64,000 nucleotides of DNA from the NCBI GenBank assembly GCA_951813605.1, contig OX638379.1, positions 310,001 to 374,000 on the forward strand, given 5' to 3'. The notes below the pieces were generated by a model. It was not told the origin of the DNA. It ran no database searches and saw only the letters and a list, made by a program, of their open reading frames with translations. Each line of letters starts with the position of its first letter. Position 1 is the stretch's first letter. The stretch is from an uncultured Bryobacterales bacterium. GTDB taxonomy: Bacteria; Acidobacteriota; Terriglobia; Bryobacterales; UBA6623. Position numbers and translations under genes: made by a program. This document shows, piece by piece, positions 46,060 to 55,597 of the stretch.

Positions 46060-46896
46060 ATGCGGAGCAAAAGAACCGCGACGCCGTGGACGTGCCAACA
46101 GATGCTGCGACTGGCCGTTCTAGGACTGGCTGTGACTTGGAATGCATCTTCGGTTGAGATCATCGCCCACAGAGGGGCGTCCCACGACGCGCCCGAGAAC
46201 ACGCTGCCAGCAGTCATGCTGGGTTGGGAGCGCGGGGCCGACGCAGTGGAAATCGACATTCACCAGACTCAAGACGGGCGGATTGTCGCGATTCATGATC
46301 GCGATACCGCTAGGGTCACAGGCCACGAGGGTGTGGTTGCCGACCTGCGTTTCGAGCAGTTGCGGTCGCTGGACGCTGGAGTGTGGAAGGGGCCGAAATG
46401 GAGCGGCACGAGAATTCCGGCACTCGCGGAGGTGCTGGAAACGGTGCCGCCCGACAAGACGCTCGTTGTCGAGATCAAGTGCCCCAGCGGAGTCCTACAC
46501 GAGTTGGAGAGGGTGTTGGATGCATCCGGGAAACGGAGCCAAGTGATGTTGATTGCCTTCGATTACGCAACGATCCGAGAAGCGAAGCGGCGCATGCCCG
46601 ACGTGCCCTGCTATTGGTTGTACGGGTTCTCTGACCGCGAAGCCGAGCGTTACCGTGTGCAGGCCTCCGAGGACTTGATCGGGCGGGTTCAGAGCGCCGG
46701 CCTAGACGGACTGGATGTCCGTCACAACGCATCGTGGGTGCCTCAGCTCGTGCAGTCCTTGGACGTCATCGGCAAGAGGCTGTATGTCTACACGGTGAAT
46801 TCCGAGCAAGCGGCCCGGCGGCTCCGAGACCTAGGCGTGGCCGGGATTACCACCGACCGTCCGGCGTTCCTGCGGCAGGCGATCGCTGGGGAGTGA
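46060..46896 (+). CDS. Glycerophosphodiester phosphodiesterase, secreted
   Basis: A 278-aa GDPD that hydrolyses glycerophosphodiesters to glycerol-3-phosphate and an alcohol. ATG 46060 gives a basic N-terminus and signal helix (MLRLAVLGLAVTWNASSVE). Catalytic elements: IIAHRGASHDAPENT near residue 32 (general acid/base His, Arg, Glu), AVEIDIHQTQDG near 63 (metal Glu/Asp) and AIHD with the second His near 78. LVVEIKC near 140 and YVYTVNSEQ near 247 complete the barrel. Divergent from the zinc-ribbon gene; the next gene begins 72 bp downstream. Confidence 0.93.
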   Translation: MRSKRTATPWTCQQMLRLAVLGLAVTWNASSVEIIAHRGASHDAPENTLPAVMLGWERGADAVEIDIHQTQDGRIVAIHDRDTARVTGHEGVVADLRFEQLRSLDAGVWKGPKWSGTRIPALAEVLETVPPDKTLVVEIKCPSGVLHELERVLDASGKRSQVMLIAFDYATIREAKRRMPDVPCYWLYGFSDREAERYRVQASEDLIGRVQSAGLDGLDVRHNASWVPQLVQSLDVIGKRLYVYTVNSEQAARRLRDLGVAGITTDRPAFLRQAIAGE

Positions 46897-46967
46897 ATCA
46901 TGCCGTTGCCGGACCGTCACGACGGGACAGCGGCGTCGTACCGCGTCCGAGCGGATCCAGAGTGGCG

Positions 46968-47333
46968 ATGACGTTCGCTAAGCGTTCGTTGCCGGCTAGG
47001 CTCGCGTGCTTGGCCCTTGCGCTGGGCATCACGTACATCTTCTTCATCCAGTACTGCGACCTCTTGTTCGACTGTGGATGCAGGGCGCTTTGGGCTGGCA
47101 GGGCCGAGCACTGCAACATCCATAGCCCGTCCCCGCCCCATTGCCCGTGGTGCCTCAATGACGGGATATACGGTTGGTGGGCACACGCAGCGATCGTCGT
47201 CTCCCAAGCCGGCCTAGCGCTCTGGCCGGGCCGATTCGGAAAGAGGCGCGCTGCGTCCGTGCTTCTGGCGTTTCCCGCTGTCGGCGGAGCGGCCGGGCTC
47301 TTCGCCGGTCTGGCGACCGGCTACTGGCAGTGA
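46968..47333 (+). CDS. Small Cys-rich membrane protein, unrecognised
   Basis: A 121-aa protein with a first TM helix near residues 12-28 (LACLALALGITYIFFIQ), a Cys-rich loop (FDCGCRALW, EHCNIHSPSPPHCPWC near residues 36-62), a second TM (AHAAIVVSQAGLALW, near 72) and a third near the C-terminus (SVLLAFPAVGGAAGLFAGLA). The loop places six Cys and two His within about 27 residues between helices 1 and 2, suggesting a metal site or disulfide chemistry. I do not recognise the family. Same strand as the GDPD gene, possibly one transcript. Confidence 0.72.
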   Translation: MTFAKRSLPARLACLALALGITYIFFIQYCDLLFDCGCRALWAGRAEHCNIHSPSPPHCPWCLNDGIYGWWAHAAIVVSQAGLALWPGRFGKRRAASVLLAFPAVGGAAGLFAGLATGYWQ

Positions 47334-47859
47334 CGGCTAAACACGGCTCGGGGCAAACAAACACACCGCACCACGGCTCGGGAATCCACCGATTGTGGGT
47401 AGCTCTCCCAGTAAGGCGCCGCCCACCTGATCGACGGCCGGCCATCGAAGAGGATCCGTGCGGTCGGCCATCACTTGGCGGAGGCTGTCCGGGGGTGCCG
47501 AGGTCGATCTCACGTAGCTGCGAGCCACGCCTTCCCGGCAGCTTCAGCGCGATGGGGCACTGCGTGGCCGATTCGCTGGGTCTTGCAAGATTTGGTTAGG
47601 ATTGTATATAAGCCCCTTCGGCAACGAGCCTCCAAGATTGCCCTGGCCGAGGTTGATGAGCCGGCAAAATGCAGTAGATGCTGAGAGAGGCGGGCAAGCA
47701 CTGGTCGCCGGCACGAATTCGGGCCGGGCGTTTGCGATCCATCTTGGCCGCCCCTGCCCGCAGACACCGTGCGGACGCAAGCCAAGCGAATCCGGAACAC
47801 TTCCGCGACACTCGCGCGCTTGCGGGGCCAAGGCGGCTAGCACAGCCCCGGCGGCGGGC
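47334..47859. other. Convergent gene-poor stretch
   Basis: About 525 bp between two convergent genes. The element CACGGCTCGGG occurs twice about 30 bp apart near its start. Short frames on both strands lack signatures; a minus-strand piece near 47390-47500 (RTDPLRWPAVDQVGGALLGE) looks slightly protein-like but has no support. No RNA gene recognised. Confidence 0.5.
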
Positions 47860-49170
47860 CTACACCGTTTCCGGAACCACGTAAGGCTCTCTATAGCGGC
47901 GCGTCAGCATCGCGTTGGCGATTCCGTTTCCCACGAACCGGCCCGTCTCGCGGTCAACGTGCAGGTGCTGCCGGCAACGGTAGCTGATATTCCCTTGGTG
48001 GCAAAGCTCGGCCGCCGCTGCGCCGATCTGGATGTCCGCGTTCAGCGAGTATTGGTTTCGTGAGCGAACTGCATCCATGAAGTTCGCCATATGCGGCCTC
48101 GGATCCCAGATCCTCTCCTCGTGCGTCTTCTCGTCGTGCGTCTTCTCGCGCTCGTCTCCCACGTGTATCTGGAAGCCGTACGGGTCGACGGCCATGTAGC
48201 CTTGGTCACCAAAGAAGATGTTGCCTACGTAGTTGTTGCCTCGCAGAACGGAGCTTCCTTCACTTGGACTCGAAAGGTTGCGCACGTCGAAGACGATTTC
48301 AGAACCGTCGAACTGGAAATGCGCCTGCTGCGTATTGGGCGTTTCTTGCTCGTCCTCCCATACGTACTTGCCGCCGCTGGAGGAGATCGATTTGGGTCTT
48401 CCGTACTCGCCCAACCCCCAGCGGCAAATGTCCATCTCGTGGACGCCCTGGTTGCCGATGTCGCCGTTGCCCGTGTCCCAGAACCAGTGCCAGTTGTACG
48501 CGAACCGGTTCTTCGTGTAGGGGCGCATTGGTGCCGGTCCGAGGAAGATATTCCAGTCAAGGCCGGGTGGCACCGGTTCCTCCGGCGTATGACCGATCGA
48601 ATGCCGTCTGCGGAAGCAAAGACCGCGCGCCATGTACACTTCTCCGATCGCGCCTGCGCGAAGCATTGCCATCGCCTTGCGCTTGTGTCCAATGGATCGG
48701 CTTTGAGATCCCACCTGCACCATTCGCTTGTATTTTCGAGCCGCCTTGACCATCTGCTCGCCTTCGAACACGTTGTGGCTCGCCGGCTTCTCTACATAGA
48801 CATCCTTCCCAGCCTGGCAAGCCCAGATCGTTGTCAGTGCGTGCCAATGGTTGGGTGTCGCCACCGAGACCGCTTGCACGTCCTTGTCCTCAAACAACGC
48901 GCGCATGTCCGAGTACTCCCTGGGTACGTGTCCTTGGGACTTGCGGACGATTGCGGACGCACGCTCCCTGGCTTCTTGGTTCACGTCGCAGATCGCAGCA
49001 ATGCGGGTTCCGGGTACGTCAGCGAAGTATCCGAGGTGCCCGCGGCCCCGGCCACCGGTTCCAACCACCGCCAAGTTGACGGAATCGTTTGCACCTAGGA
49101 TTGGAAAGGAGCGGGTCGCGACCGCAGCGGCCGCACCCTGCACGATCATTCTGCGGGTCGGATTTTCCAT
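47860..49170 (-). CDS. Gfo/Idh/MocA family oxidoreductase, Tat-type signal
   Basis: A 436-aa oxidoreductase. The ATG at 49170 starts NPTRRMIVQGAAAAVATRS, a short Tat-type leader. LAVVGTGGRGRGHLGYF near residue 33 is the dinucleotide motif; ATPNHWHALTTIWACQAG near 101, YVEKPASHN near 125 and GNQGVHEMDICRWGLGEYG near 228 are the active-site elements. A charged insert with a repeated DEKTHEE pattern lies near 350. It is a close paralog of the partial gene at 1-1083. Its start codon is interlocked with that of the divergent M28 gene within CCATGG. Substrate unknown, probably a sugar. Confidence 0.93.
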   Translation of the reverse strand: MENPTRRMIVQGAAAAVATRSFPILGANDSVNLAVVGTGGRGRGHLGYFADVPGTRIAAICDVNQEARERASAIVRKSQGHVPREYSDMRALFEDKDVQAVSVATPNHWHALTTIWACQAGKDVYVEKPASHNVFEGEQMVKAARKYKRMVQVGSQSRSIGHKRKAMAMLRAGAIGEVYMARGLCFRRRHSIGHTPEEPVPPGLDWNIFLGPAPMRPYTKNRFAYNWHWFWDTGNGDIGNQGVHEMDICRWGLGEYGRPKSISSSGGKYVWEDEQETPNTQQAHFQFDGSEIVFDVRNLSSPSEGSSVLRGNNYVGNIFFGDQGYMAVDPYGFQIHVGDEREKTHDEKTHEERIWDPRPHMANFMDAVRSRNQYSLNADIQIGAAAAELCHQGNISYRCRQHLHVDRETGRFVGNGIANAMLTRRYREPYVVPETV

Positions 49171-50701
49171 GGCGTTCAGCCTACTACAGCACGGGTTCCA
49201 TGGCGCTTGTGCTACGTTCGATTCCTTGTCGTTCCCTCGCGTGGCGATCGTGTTCTTGCTGGCCTGCGACGTCGCGGCTGGAACATCCGCTTCAGCCGCT
49301 CTCTCCCGTGTGAGAGAAGCGGTCCAGGACTCCACTGGCCTCGAGGCTGATCTGCGCGCCCTTTGTGACGGTATCGGTCCCAGGATGGCTGGCACCAAGG
49401 GGATGCGGAGAGCTCTCGAGTGGGGACGCCAATCATTCCTGGAGGCGGGCCTGTCCAACGTCCGGTTCGACGCCGTGCCCATGCCGATGCGATGGGAAGA
49501 GGGGGCCACCCGAATCGACGTAATCGAGCCGACCGTTTTTCCCGTCCGCGCCGCGGCATCGGCGCTTTCTCCGGCAATTCCTCGGGCGATCGAGGCGGAA
49601 CTTGTGGACGGAGGACCCGGAAACCAGGGAAGCATTTCTAGGAAGGCTGCCAGCATTCGAGGCAAGGTGCCGCTTGTGAAGCTAGACGAGGTTCGTTCAT
49701 TTGACGACTTGGCGATCGAGCAGCGGGACGCAATGCTGGCCATCCGCGAGGCGGAACAGGCGGGAGCTGTGGCAGTACTTTTCGTCTCGACGCGCCCGCA
49801 TCGGCTTCTCTACCGCCATGTCAACAACATCGCCGGCCGGCTCGACAAAGTCCCGTCCGCGATAGTTGCACGAGAGGACGGCCTGCGCCTGCTCCGCCTG
49901 CTGCGGGATGGAGCGAGAGTCCGGATTCGCCTCGAAATGCCCAACCGAATCGGTGGACCTTACGAGACAGCGAATGTCGTGGCCGAGATTCCTGGACAGG
50001 ACCTAGCGAACGAAGTCGTGTTGGTGAGTGCGCACCTCGATTCTTGGGACATGGGCACGGGGTGCCTCGACAACGCGGCAAACGTTGCTCTTGTGATTCA
50101 CGTCGCTCGCTCGATCCGCGCGGCGGGAGCGCTTCCCAAGCGCACGATGAGGTTCGTGCTATTCGGGGGCGAGGAACTCGGCCTGTTCGGCTCGCTGGCG
50201 TATGTCGACAGGTATCGATCGGAACTGGACCTCCACGTGGCGGCGATCGTGCATGACATGGGTGGCGGTCCCTTGGTTGGCTACTCCGTCGGTGGGCGCG
50301 AGCAACTGCTGCCGAGACTTGATGAGATTCTCGAAGACCCGGGTCCAAGCGGAGAGTATCGCCACACGCGCGAGGCCTTCTTCCTCAGTGACAACTTTAC
50401 GTTCGTCTTACAGGGGATCCCCTCGCTTTTTGCCGTGCAGGACACGTCTGGGTTTTTCCTCACATACCATTCGGAGGCCGACACCCTCGACAAGGTGCAG
50501 GTCAGCAACGTGACTGACTCCGCTTTCGTGGCCGCCTCGGCCGCGCTTGGGATCGCGAACCGACAGTCTCGCTTTGGCGAGCGCCTGAACGAGCGGCAGG
50601 TTCTGAACTGGCTGCATCGCGCAGGCTTGGTCAGGCACCTGCGATTCTTGGAGGTTTGGGACTCATGGCGGCCGACTGCGCGCGGCCGCGCTGGGCGCTA
50701 G
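49169..50701 (+). CDS. M28 family metallopeptidase, secreted
   Basis: A zinc aminopeptidase-like exopeptidase of about 510 aa. VSAHLDSWDMGTGCLDNAAN near residue 288 supplies the first His and bridging Asp, FGGEELGLFGS near 333 the catalytic and ligand Glu, HDMGGG near 361 an Asp, and LTYHSEADT near 432 the last His, so the di-zinc site is complete. A protease-associated-type insert (about residues 140-250) lies before the catalytic domain. The start is uncertain: ATG 49169 has CGGA nearby; TTG 49226 or GTG 49241 would place a hydrophobic stretch (VAIVFLLACDVAAGTSA) right at the N-terminus as a signal. The open frame upstream to 48851 runs antisense over the neighbour. Confidence 0.9.
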   Translation: MAFSLLQHGFHGACATFDSLSFPRVAIVFLLACDVAAGTSASAALSRVREAVQDSTGLEADLRALCDGIGPRMAGTKGMRRALEWGRQSFLEAGLSNVRFDAVPMPMRWEEGATRIDVIEPTVFPVRAAASALSPAIPRAIEAELVDGGPGNQGSISRKAASIRGKVPLVKLDEVRSFDDLAIEQRDAMLAIREAEQAGAVAVLFVSTRPHRLLYRHVNNIAGRLDKVPSAIVAREDGLRLLRLLRDGARVRIRLEMPNRIGGPYETANVVAEIPGQDLANEVVLVSAHLDSWDMGTGCLDNAANVALVIHVARSIRAAGALPKRTMRFVLFGGEELGLFGSLAYVDRYRSELDLHVAAIVHDMGGGPLVGYSVGGREQLLPRLDEILEDPGPSGEYRHTREAFFLSDNFTFVLQGIPSLFAVQDTSGFFLTYHSEADTLDKVQVSNVTDSAFVAASAALGIANRQSRFGERLNERQVLNWLHRAGLVRHLRFLEVWDSWRPTARGRAGR

Positions 50702-50740
50702 GCGAAGTTGCTCTGCGACGCAGGTTGCTAGGGTAAGGCG

Positions 50741-52375
50741 ATGCCGTTCCCATTAGCTCGCCAGGAGGGCCTGACGCGTCCCGGGCCGGCCGAGCGGCAG
50801 GCGCGGAGCGCCTACATGCAGGAGCTTGTCGGCGAGCTGCAAGCGCTTGAGAATCGGCTCATGCTGGGCGGGGGCCCCAAGCGCATCGAACGGCAACGCG
50901 CGGCCGGCAAGATGCTGGCACGAGAGCGGGTCGCCGCACTATTGGACGATGGCGAGGATTTCCTGGAACTCGGGCTTCTTGTGGCGCACGACGCCTACAA
51001 CGGGATCGCCCCGGCGGCCGGTGTTGTCACCGGCATGGGCCGCGTCGGAGGTCGGCCTGTTGCGGTCATGGCAAACGACGCGACGGTCAAAGCCGGAAGC
51101 TGGTTTCCTGAGACGGTCAGCAAGGTTCTGCGGATTCAGGAAGCTGCAATGCGGTGCGCGATTCCCGTCGTCTACCTTGTTGATTCTGCGGGCGTCTTCC
51201 TTCCCATGCAGCACGGGACGTTTCCTGGCAAGTACGGGGGCGCCCGGATCTTCTACAACTGCTCTCGCATGCGGCGCCAGCTTCGAATACCGCAAATGGC
51301 TGCGGTGATGGGCCAGTGCATCGCTGGCGGTGCCTACCTTCCCGCGCTAAGTGACATTATCCTCATGGTCGAGGGAACGAGCTTCATGGGCCTGGGCGGG
51401 CCCAACTTGGTCCAAGGGGCAATCGGTCAGCGCGTGGAACCCGAGCACTTGGGGGGTGCCGCGCTTCACACTGGTCTCAGCGGCGTCGCGCACTACCGCG
51501 TCAAGAACGACGCGGAATGCGTGGATCGCATTCGAACCCTTCTGCTGGAATTGCCTCGTTCGGCGGAAGTTCCTAGAAATGCTACGGACCCCGCGGCCGT
51601 CGGCGGATTGGACGAAATCCTGCCGCGCGACCGTCGGCTTCCGTACGATATGCATGCTGTAGTCCGAAGCGTCGTGGACCGAGATGGCTGTGTCGAGTTC
51701 ATGGCTGATTACGCGCCGGAACTCTTGTGCGCCAACGCTCGCATCGATGGCTGGCCCGTCGGACTGGTCGCAAATCGACGCGGCCTGTTCCGGCAGGGCG
51801 GACGGACCAGAATCGGAGCGATTATCTATGCCGAGACCGCTCGGAAGGCCGCGCAATTCGTGGAAAAGTGCGATCGGCAGGGCCATCCTCTGATCTACTT
51901 CCAAGACGTTTCCGGGTTTATGGTGGGTCCCGAGGCGGAGCAGAGCGGCATCATTCGTGCGGGGGCGGAGATGGTCGAGGCGATGGCCACCGCAAGGGTG
52001 GCCAAGATGGTCGTGACGCTGCGCCACGCCAGCGGTGCCGGGTACTACGCTATGGCCGGGCAGGGATTCGATCCAGACTTCATCTTCAGCTGGCCGTCGG
52101 CTCGTGTGGGGGTGATGGAGGGCGACTCCGCCGTGCAAGCGCTGTTTGCAAGAGGGTTGCGGAAACTGGAAGAATCCGGCCAAGTCGCGTCCGACGAACT
52201 GAACGAGAGCATTGAGCGGACGCTCGCGGAATATGAACGGACGCTGGATGCCAAATGGTGCGCGGCGCGAGGCTATGTCGATGCCATCATTCCTCCCGAG
52301 CGGACGCGAGCCGTCCTGGCCTTTTGCTTGGAGGCGGTGCGAGGCCACGGTTACGAAGCGATCGGCAACGCATGA
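50741..52375 (+). CDS. Acyl-CoA carboxylase, carboxyltransferase (beta) subunit
   Basis: A 544-aa carboxyltransferase of the methylcrotonyl/propionyl-CoA carboxylase family, which moves carboxyl from biotin to an acyl-CoA. N-domain: RQRAAGKMLARERVAALLDD near residue 50, GVVTGMGRVGGRPVAVMAND near 95, and MGQCIAGGAYLPALSDIILM near 190. C-domain: LPRDRRLPYDMHAVVRSVVD near 290, YFQDVSGFMVGPEAEQSGII near 387 and AGYYAMAGQGFDPDFIFSWP near 433. MCC-like features are prominent (KYGGARIFYNCSRMRR). No biotin carboxylase/biotin carrier subunit is adjacent, so it must pair with one elsewhere. Cytoplasmic. Confidence 0.92.
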   Translation: MPFPLARQEGLTRPGPAERQARSAYMQELVGELQALENRLMLGGGPKRIERQRAAGKMLARERVAALLDDGEDFLELGLLVAHDAYNGIAPAAGVVTGMGRVGGRPVAVMANDATVKAGSWFPETVSKVLRIQEAAMRCAIPVVYLVDSAGVFLPMQHGTFPGKYGGARIFYNCSRMRRQLRIPQMAAVMGQCIAGGAYLPALSDIILMVEGTSFMGLGGPNLVQGAIGQRVEPEHLGGAALHTGLSGVAHYRVKNDAECVDRIRTLLLELPRSAEVPRNATDPAAVGGLDEILPRDRRLPYDMHAVVRSVVDRDGCVEFMADYAPELLCANARIDGWPVGLVANRRGLFRQGGRTRIGAIIYAETARKAAQFVEKCDRQGHPLIYFQDVSGFMVGPEAEQSGIIRAGAEMVEAMATARVAKMVVTLRHASGAGYYAMAGQGFDPDFIFSWPSARVGVMEGDSAVQALFARGLRKLEESGQVASDELNESIERTLAEYERTLDAKWCAARGYVDAIIPPERTRAVLAFCLEAVRGHGYEAIGNA

Positions 52376-52465
52376 CGCGGGCTGCGCAATGCGGTGTCGA
52401 AACGCTCGCCGCTTCGGGTTCGTCGCACTTAACGGGGCTTGGTGCGAGAATCTAAGTACGCAAGC

Positions 52466-55400
52466 ATGCCGCACGGATTGAGTTCATTGACGGCCATCGG
52501 TGTTGCCGTCCTCACACTGGCCGCATCGCGACCCGTTTCGGCGGCTCCTCCGGCCCAAGGCAAGGTGGCGTGCGGCACCTCGCATAGCGCTGAGGAGACT
52601 CTCTTCCTCCACGAACAGAGGATGCTTCGTAAGCCCGGGTTGCGCTTGGCGCCATATTCGCAGTCCGTGCCGACAGCCGCTCGCAACATCGGCGACATTG
52701 CCATCATCGAAGCGACGCCGGACATCGTGGCACCTGCCAACCCATTTGATTTGTCGCGCAAGCGGATCAGGATTGCCCCTAGGGGCAACGCGTTTGCCAT
52801 TGAGTCAGCAAGCATCGGCGCGCAGACACCGATCGCCACTCAGGGCACGGCGCTCGATCTGGACGATGACGATTACTCCCTAATCGAATTGCCGTTCGAG
52901 TTTCCTTACTATGGCGCGAACTACACACGCGTATTCGTTCAGTCCGACGGCAACATCACGTTTCTGTACCCGGAAGCAAGCTCTACTGCGAGGAGCTTTT
53001 CGCGTGTTGCGGGCGGGCCGCCCAACATCGCGCCCTTCTTTCGGGATCTCGACCCAAGCCGGGGAGGACGTGTGCACCTCCAACTGCAGGGTGACCGATT
53101 AGCGGTGACCTGGCATCAGGTTCCCGTGTATGTCGATGTCGGCGTCGGCAGTCCACAGACATTTCAGGTTGCTCTCGACGCGACTGGAATCGTCGAGTTC
53201 CGCTACGGCGCTGTCGACGCGACCGACGCCGTGGTTGGCGTCTTCCCTGGCGAGGTGGCAAGGCCATCGAAAGCGGTGGACTGGAGCGCCGCTAACGCGA
53301 TGTCGTTCGACAGCACCGCCATCCTCGCCGAGGTCTTCCGCAATGAGCGCGCCATCGACGAGTACGCAGTTGTTCACGCGTTCTTCCGCTCAAACGAAGA
53401 TGCCTACGATTCAATGATCCTGGTCAACGACTTGGATTTCGACGCAAGCCAATACTCCCTTGCGCATGCCTACACGGTCCGCAACGAAATCCAAGGGATC
53501 GGTGAGTACCTATTTGATTACGGCGGGTTTTTCGGATCGCCCAAGCGACTCTCGGCGTTCGTCAACATGGGGGCCGTTTCGGACTATCCGGCGGGCCCGC
53601 TCACCCCGATTCCCGGTCTGCCCCACGCCTCCATGCTGACGATCCTCGCTCACGAGATCGGGCACCGGTTCCTTGCCTACGCGCCATTTGTCGACCCGGG
53701 ATCAGGCGAAGCTTCATTCGACCTGTTGGGGAGGCAATACGCCCACTGGAGCTTTTTCTTCAATTCTCAAGCTTCCGTGCTCGAGGGCAACGCGATTCGG
53801 GATCACGGCGCGGAGGCAAGTCCTCGTTTCGAAACGGTCGCCGCGACGCAAACTTACAGCGAGCTGGACAAATACCTCATGGGATTCCTAGAAGCCAGCG
53901 AAGTGCCGGCCACCTTCCTGGTGAGGAATCCCACTTCGTCGGGACGCATCGGTTCGGCGGGTCGCTCGCCCGAGGTCGGGGTGACCTTCGACGGGATCCG
54001 CCAGGATGTCCGTGTCGAAGACATCATTGCCGCAGCCGGCGAGCGCAAGCCCGGAACATCGATGTCCCAGCGTCACTTTCGGCAAGCGTTCGTTCTTCTA
54101 GTGGAAGACGGGGACTCGCCGAACCCGGAAACCGTCGAATTGATGCAACGCCTTCGCGCGAACTGGCTGGCGTTCTTCGAAGCGCAACTGGGAAGTCGCG
54201 CGACGGCCTCAGCTGGTCTTGTGCGGATGCTTCACTTGTCGACATGGCCGGGTGGCGGGCTGATTGAGAACGGCGCAGGGCGGGGGCGGGTGACGATCTC
54301 CGAACCTCGCGCGACCGATTTGGTGGTGAGCCTGACCGTGCACGACGCGATCGCCGCCGTCCCCCCGACTGTCACGATCGCGGCCGGCGAAGTTCATGCC
54401 GAATTCAACATGCAGGGCTTGGAGTCGGGCTTCACCACCTTGGTTGCAGAGGCCAGAGAGGCCGGCTACGACCGCTCCGTGACGCGATTGTCAGTTCGGG
54501 ACGGAGTGTCGGGACTCGAACTTCACCCGTTGCACCCTGCCGAAATTCATGGCGTGGCGGGAACCACGCTGCCTTCGCCCCTTCGCTACCGCGTCCTCGA
54601 CGAGAACCGAGTGCGGTACAGCGGAGTTGAAGTCCAGCACGTTGCAACCGGAGTCGATCCGGCGCCCTTCGCCCCTTCGATCACGGATCACAATGGCGAG
54701 GTTTCGGTCCGGTGGCCGCTGGCCCAGTCTCCTTCCCAGCAACTGCTTACCGCGCGCCTGAAGGGGGCCCCGGAAGCTGTCGTGCACACGATGGCGAGGG
54801 CCGTTTCCGGAACTCCGACGTTCAATGCTGCCGGGGTGGTCAACGCGGCCAGCCAGGAAGCTGCCTGCACGAGTGTGGCTCCAGTCGCAGGAGCTTCTGG
54901 CCCAGTTGAAACGCAAGCTCCCTCCATAGCCTGCTCGGGCCGGGGCTTCGCTCCCGGCAGCCTGGTGACCATCCGAGGGTCGAATCTTTCCGCCCAGACG
55001 CTGGCCGCAAACACTCTCCTGCTATTCGGGAATCCGTCGCTGCCATTCGAGCTGGCGGGGACTCGCGTCCATGTGGGAGGGATTGCAGCGCCGCTGGTCC
55101 GCGTCGCACCGGAAGCGGTGACCTTCCAGGTGCCGTTTGAAGTGCAAGCCCCGACGATGCGCGTGCTCGTTGTGACGTCCTATGGCCGAAGCGAACCGGT
55201 GACGCTTCCAGTGGGTTCCGCGCAGCCGGGAATCTTTCCGGACCGCGTCAGTGGAGGCGCAAGGGCGGCGGTTGTCGGCTCCAGGCCCGGCAGCGGCCTG
55301 GTGCCGCAAGCTGGAGGGTTGCTGGAGCTTTTCTGCACGGGATTGGGCGCCGTCAGCCCTTCGGGCAGGACGGGGCGGCCGGGCTTGTCGCAGCCCATGC

Positions 55401-55597
55401 AGCGCGTGGCGGCAAAGACCAAGGCTTGGGTGGACGGCGAGGCGGCCAAGGTGACGCTCAGCGCCTTGGTCTCGTTTGAAGCCGGCGTGTACGTGGTCGT
55501 GCTCGACTTGCCTGGCGATCTGACGCCCGGGGAGCATTCGGTTAAGATCGCTGTTGGTGGCATGGCGAGCAGCGCTGTCCCGTTCAAGTCTGAGTGA
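52466..55597 (+). CDS. Large secreted metallopeptidase-like protein with TIGR03437-type C-terminus
   Basis: A 1043-aa secreted protein. The ATG at 52466 gives a signal ending VSAAPPAQG; a TTG at 52439 is possible. Residues about 120-270 form a NIDO-like beta-sandwich (FPYYGANYTRVFVQSDGNI, APFFRDLDPSRGGRVHLQ). A metallopeptidase-like domain follows with ILAHEIGHRFLAY near residue 397, then AHWSFFFNSQASVLEGNAI and SELDKYLMGFLEASE, a recurrent acidobacterial combination. Ig-like regions fill 600-770. From about residue 780 (FNAAGVVNAAS...) to the end the sequence resembles the TIGR03437 'Solibacter' domain (FAPGSLVTIRGSNLS, GLLELFCTGLGAVSPSG), characteristic of Bryobacterales. Biological target unknown. 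Confidence 0.88.
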   Translation: MPHGLSSLTAIGVAVLTLAASRPVSAAPPAQGKVACGTSHSAEETLFLHEQRMLRKPGLRLAPYSQSVPTAARNIGDIAIIEATPDIVAPANPFDLSRKRIRIAPRGNAFAIESASIGAQTPIATQGTALDLDDDDYSLIELPFEFPYYGANYTRVFVQSDGNITFLYPEASSTARSFSRVAGGPPNIAPFFRDLDPSRGGRVHLQLQGDRLAVTWHQVPVYVDVGVGSPQTFQVALDATGIVEFRYGAVDATDAVVGVFPGEVARPSKAVDWSAANAMSFDSTAILAEVFRNERAIDEYAVVHAFFRSNEDAYDSMILVNDLDFDASQYSLAHAYTVRNEIQGIGEYLFDYGGFFGSPKRLSAFVNMGAVSDYPAGPLTPIPGLPHASMLTILAHEIGHRFLAYAPFVDPGSGEASFDLLGRQYAHWSFFFNSQASVLEGNAIRDHGAEASPRFETVAATQTYSELDKYLMGFLEASEVPATFLVRNPTSSGRIGSAGRSPEVGVTFDGIRQDVRVEDIIAAAGERKPGTSMSQRHFRQAFVLLVEDGDSPNPETVELMQRLRANWLAFFEAQLGSRATASAGLVRMLHLSTWPGGGLIENGAGRGRVTISEPRATDLVVSLTVHDAIAAVPPTVTIAAGEVHAEFNMQGLESGFTTLVAEAREAGYDRSVTRLSVRDGVSGLELHPLHPAEIHGVAGTTLPSPLRYRVLDENRVRYSGVEVQHVATGVDPAPFAPSITDHNGEVSVRWPLAQSPSQQLLTARLKGAPEAVVHTMARAVSGTPTFNAAGVVNAASQEAACTSVAPVAGASGPVETQAPSIACSGRGFAPGSLVTIRGSNLSAQTLAANTLLLFGNPSLPFELAGTRVHVGGIAAPLVRVAPEAVTFQVPFEVQAPTMRVLVVTSYGRSEPVTLPVGSAQPGIFPDRVSGGARAAVVGSRPGSGLVPQAGGLLELFCTGLGAVSPSGRTGRPGLSQPMQRVAAKTKAWVDGEAAKVTLSALVSFEAGVYVVVLDLPGDLTPGEHSVKIAVGGMASSAVPFKSE

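Noticed and set aside
48851..49168. N-terminal extension of the M28 peptidase to 48851
   Set aside because: It would run antisense through the Rossmann domain of the Gfo/Idh/MocA gene and adds no signal peptide or domain.
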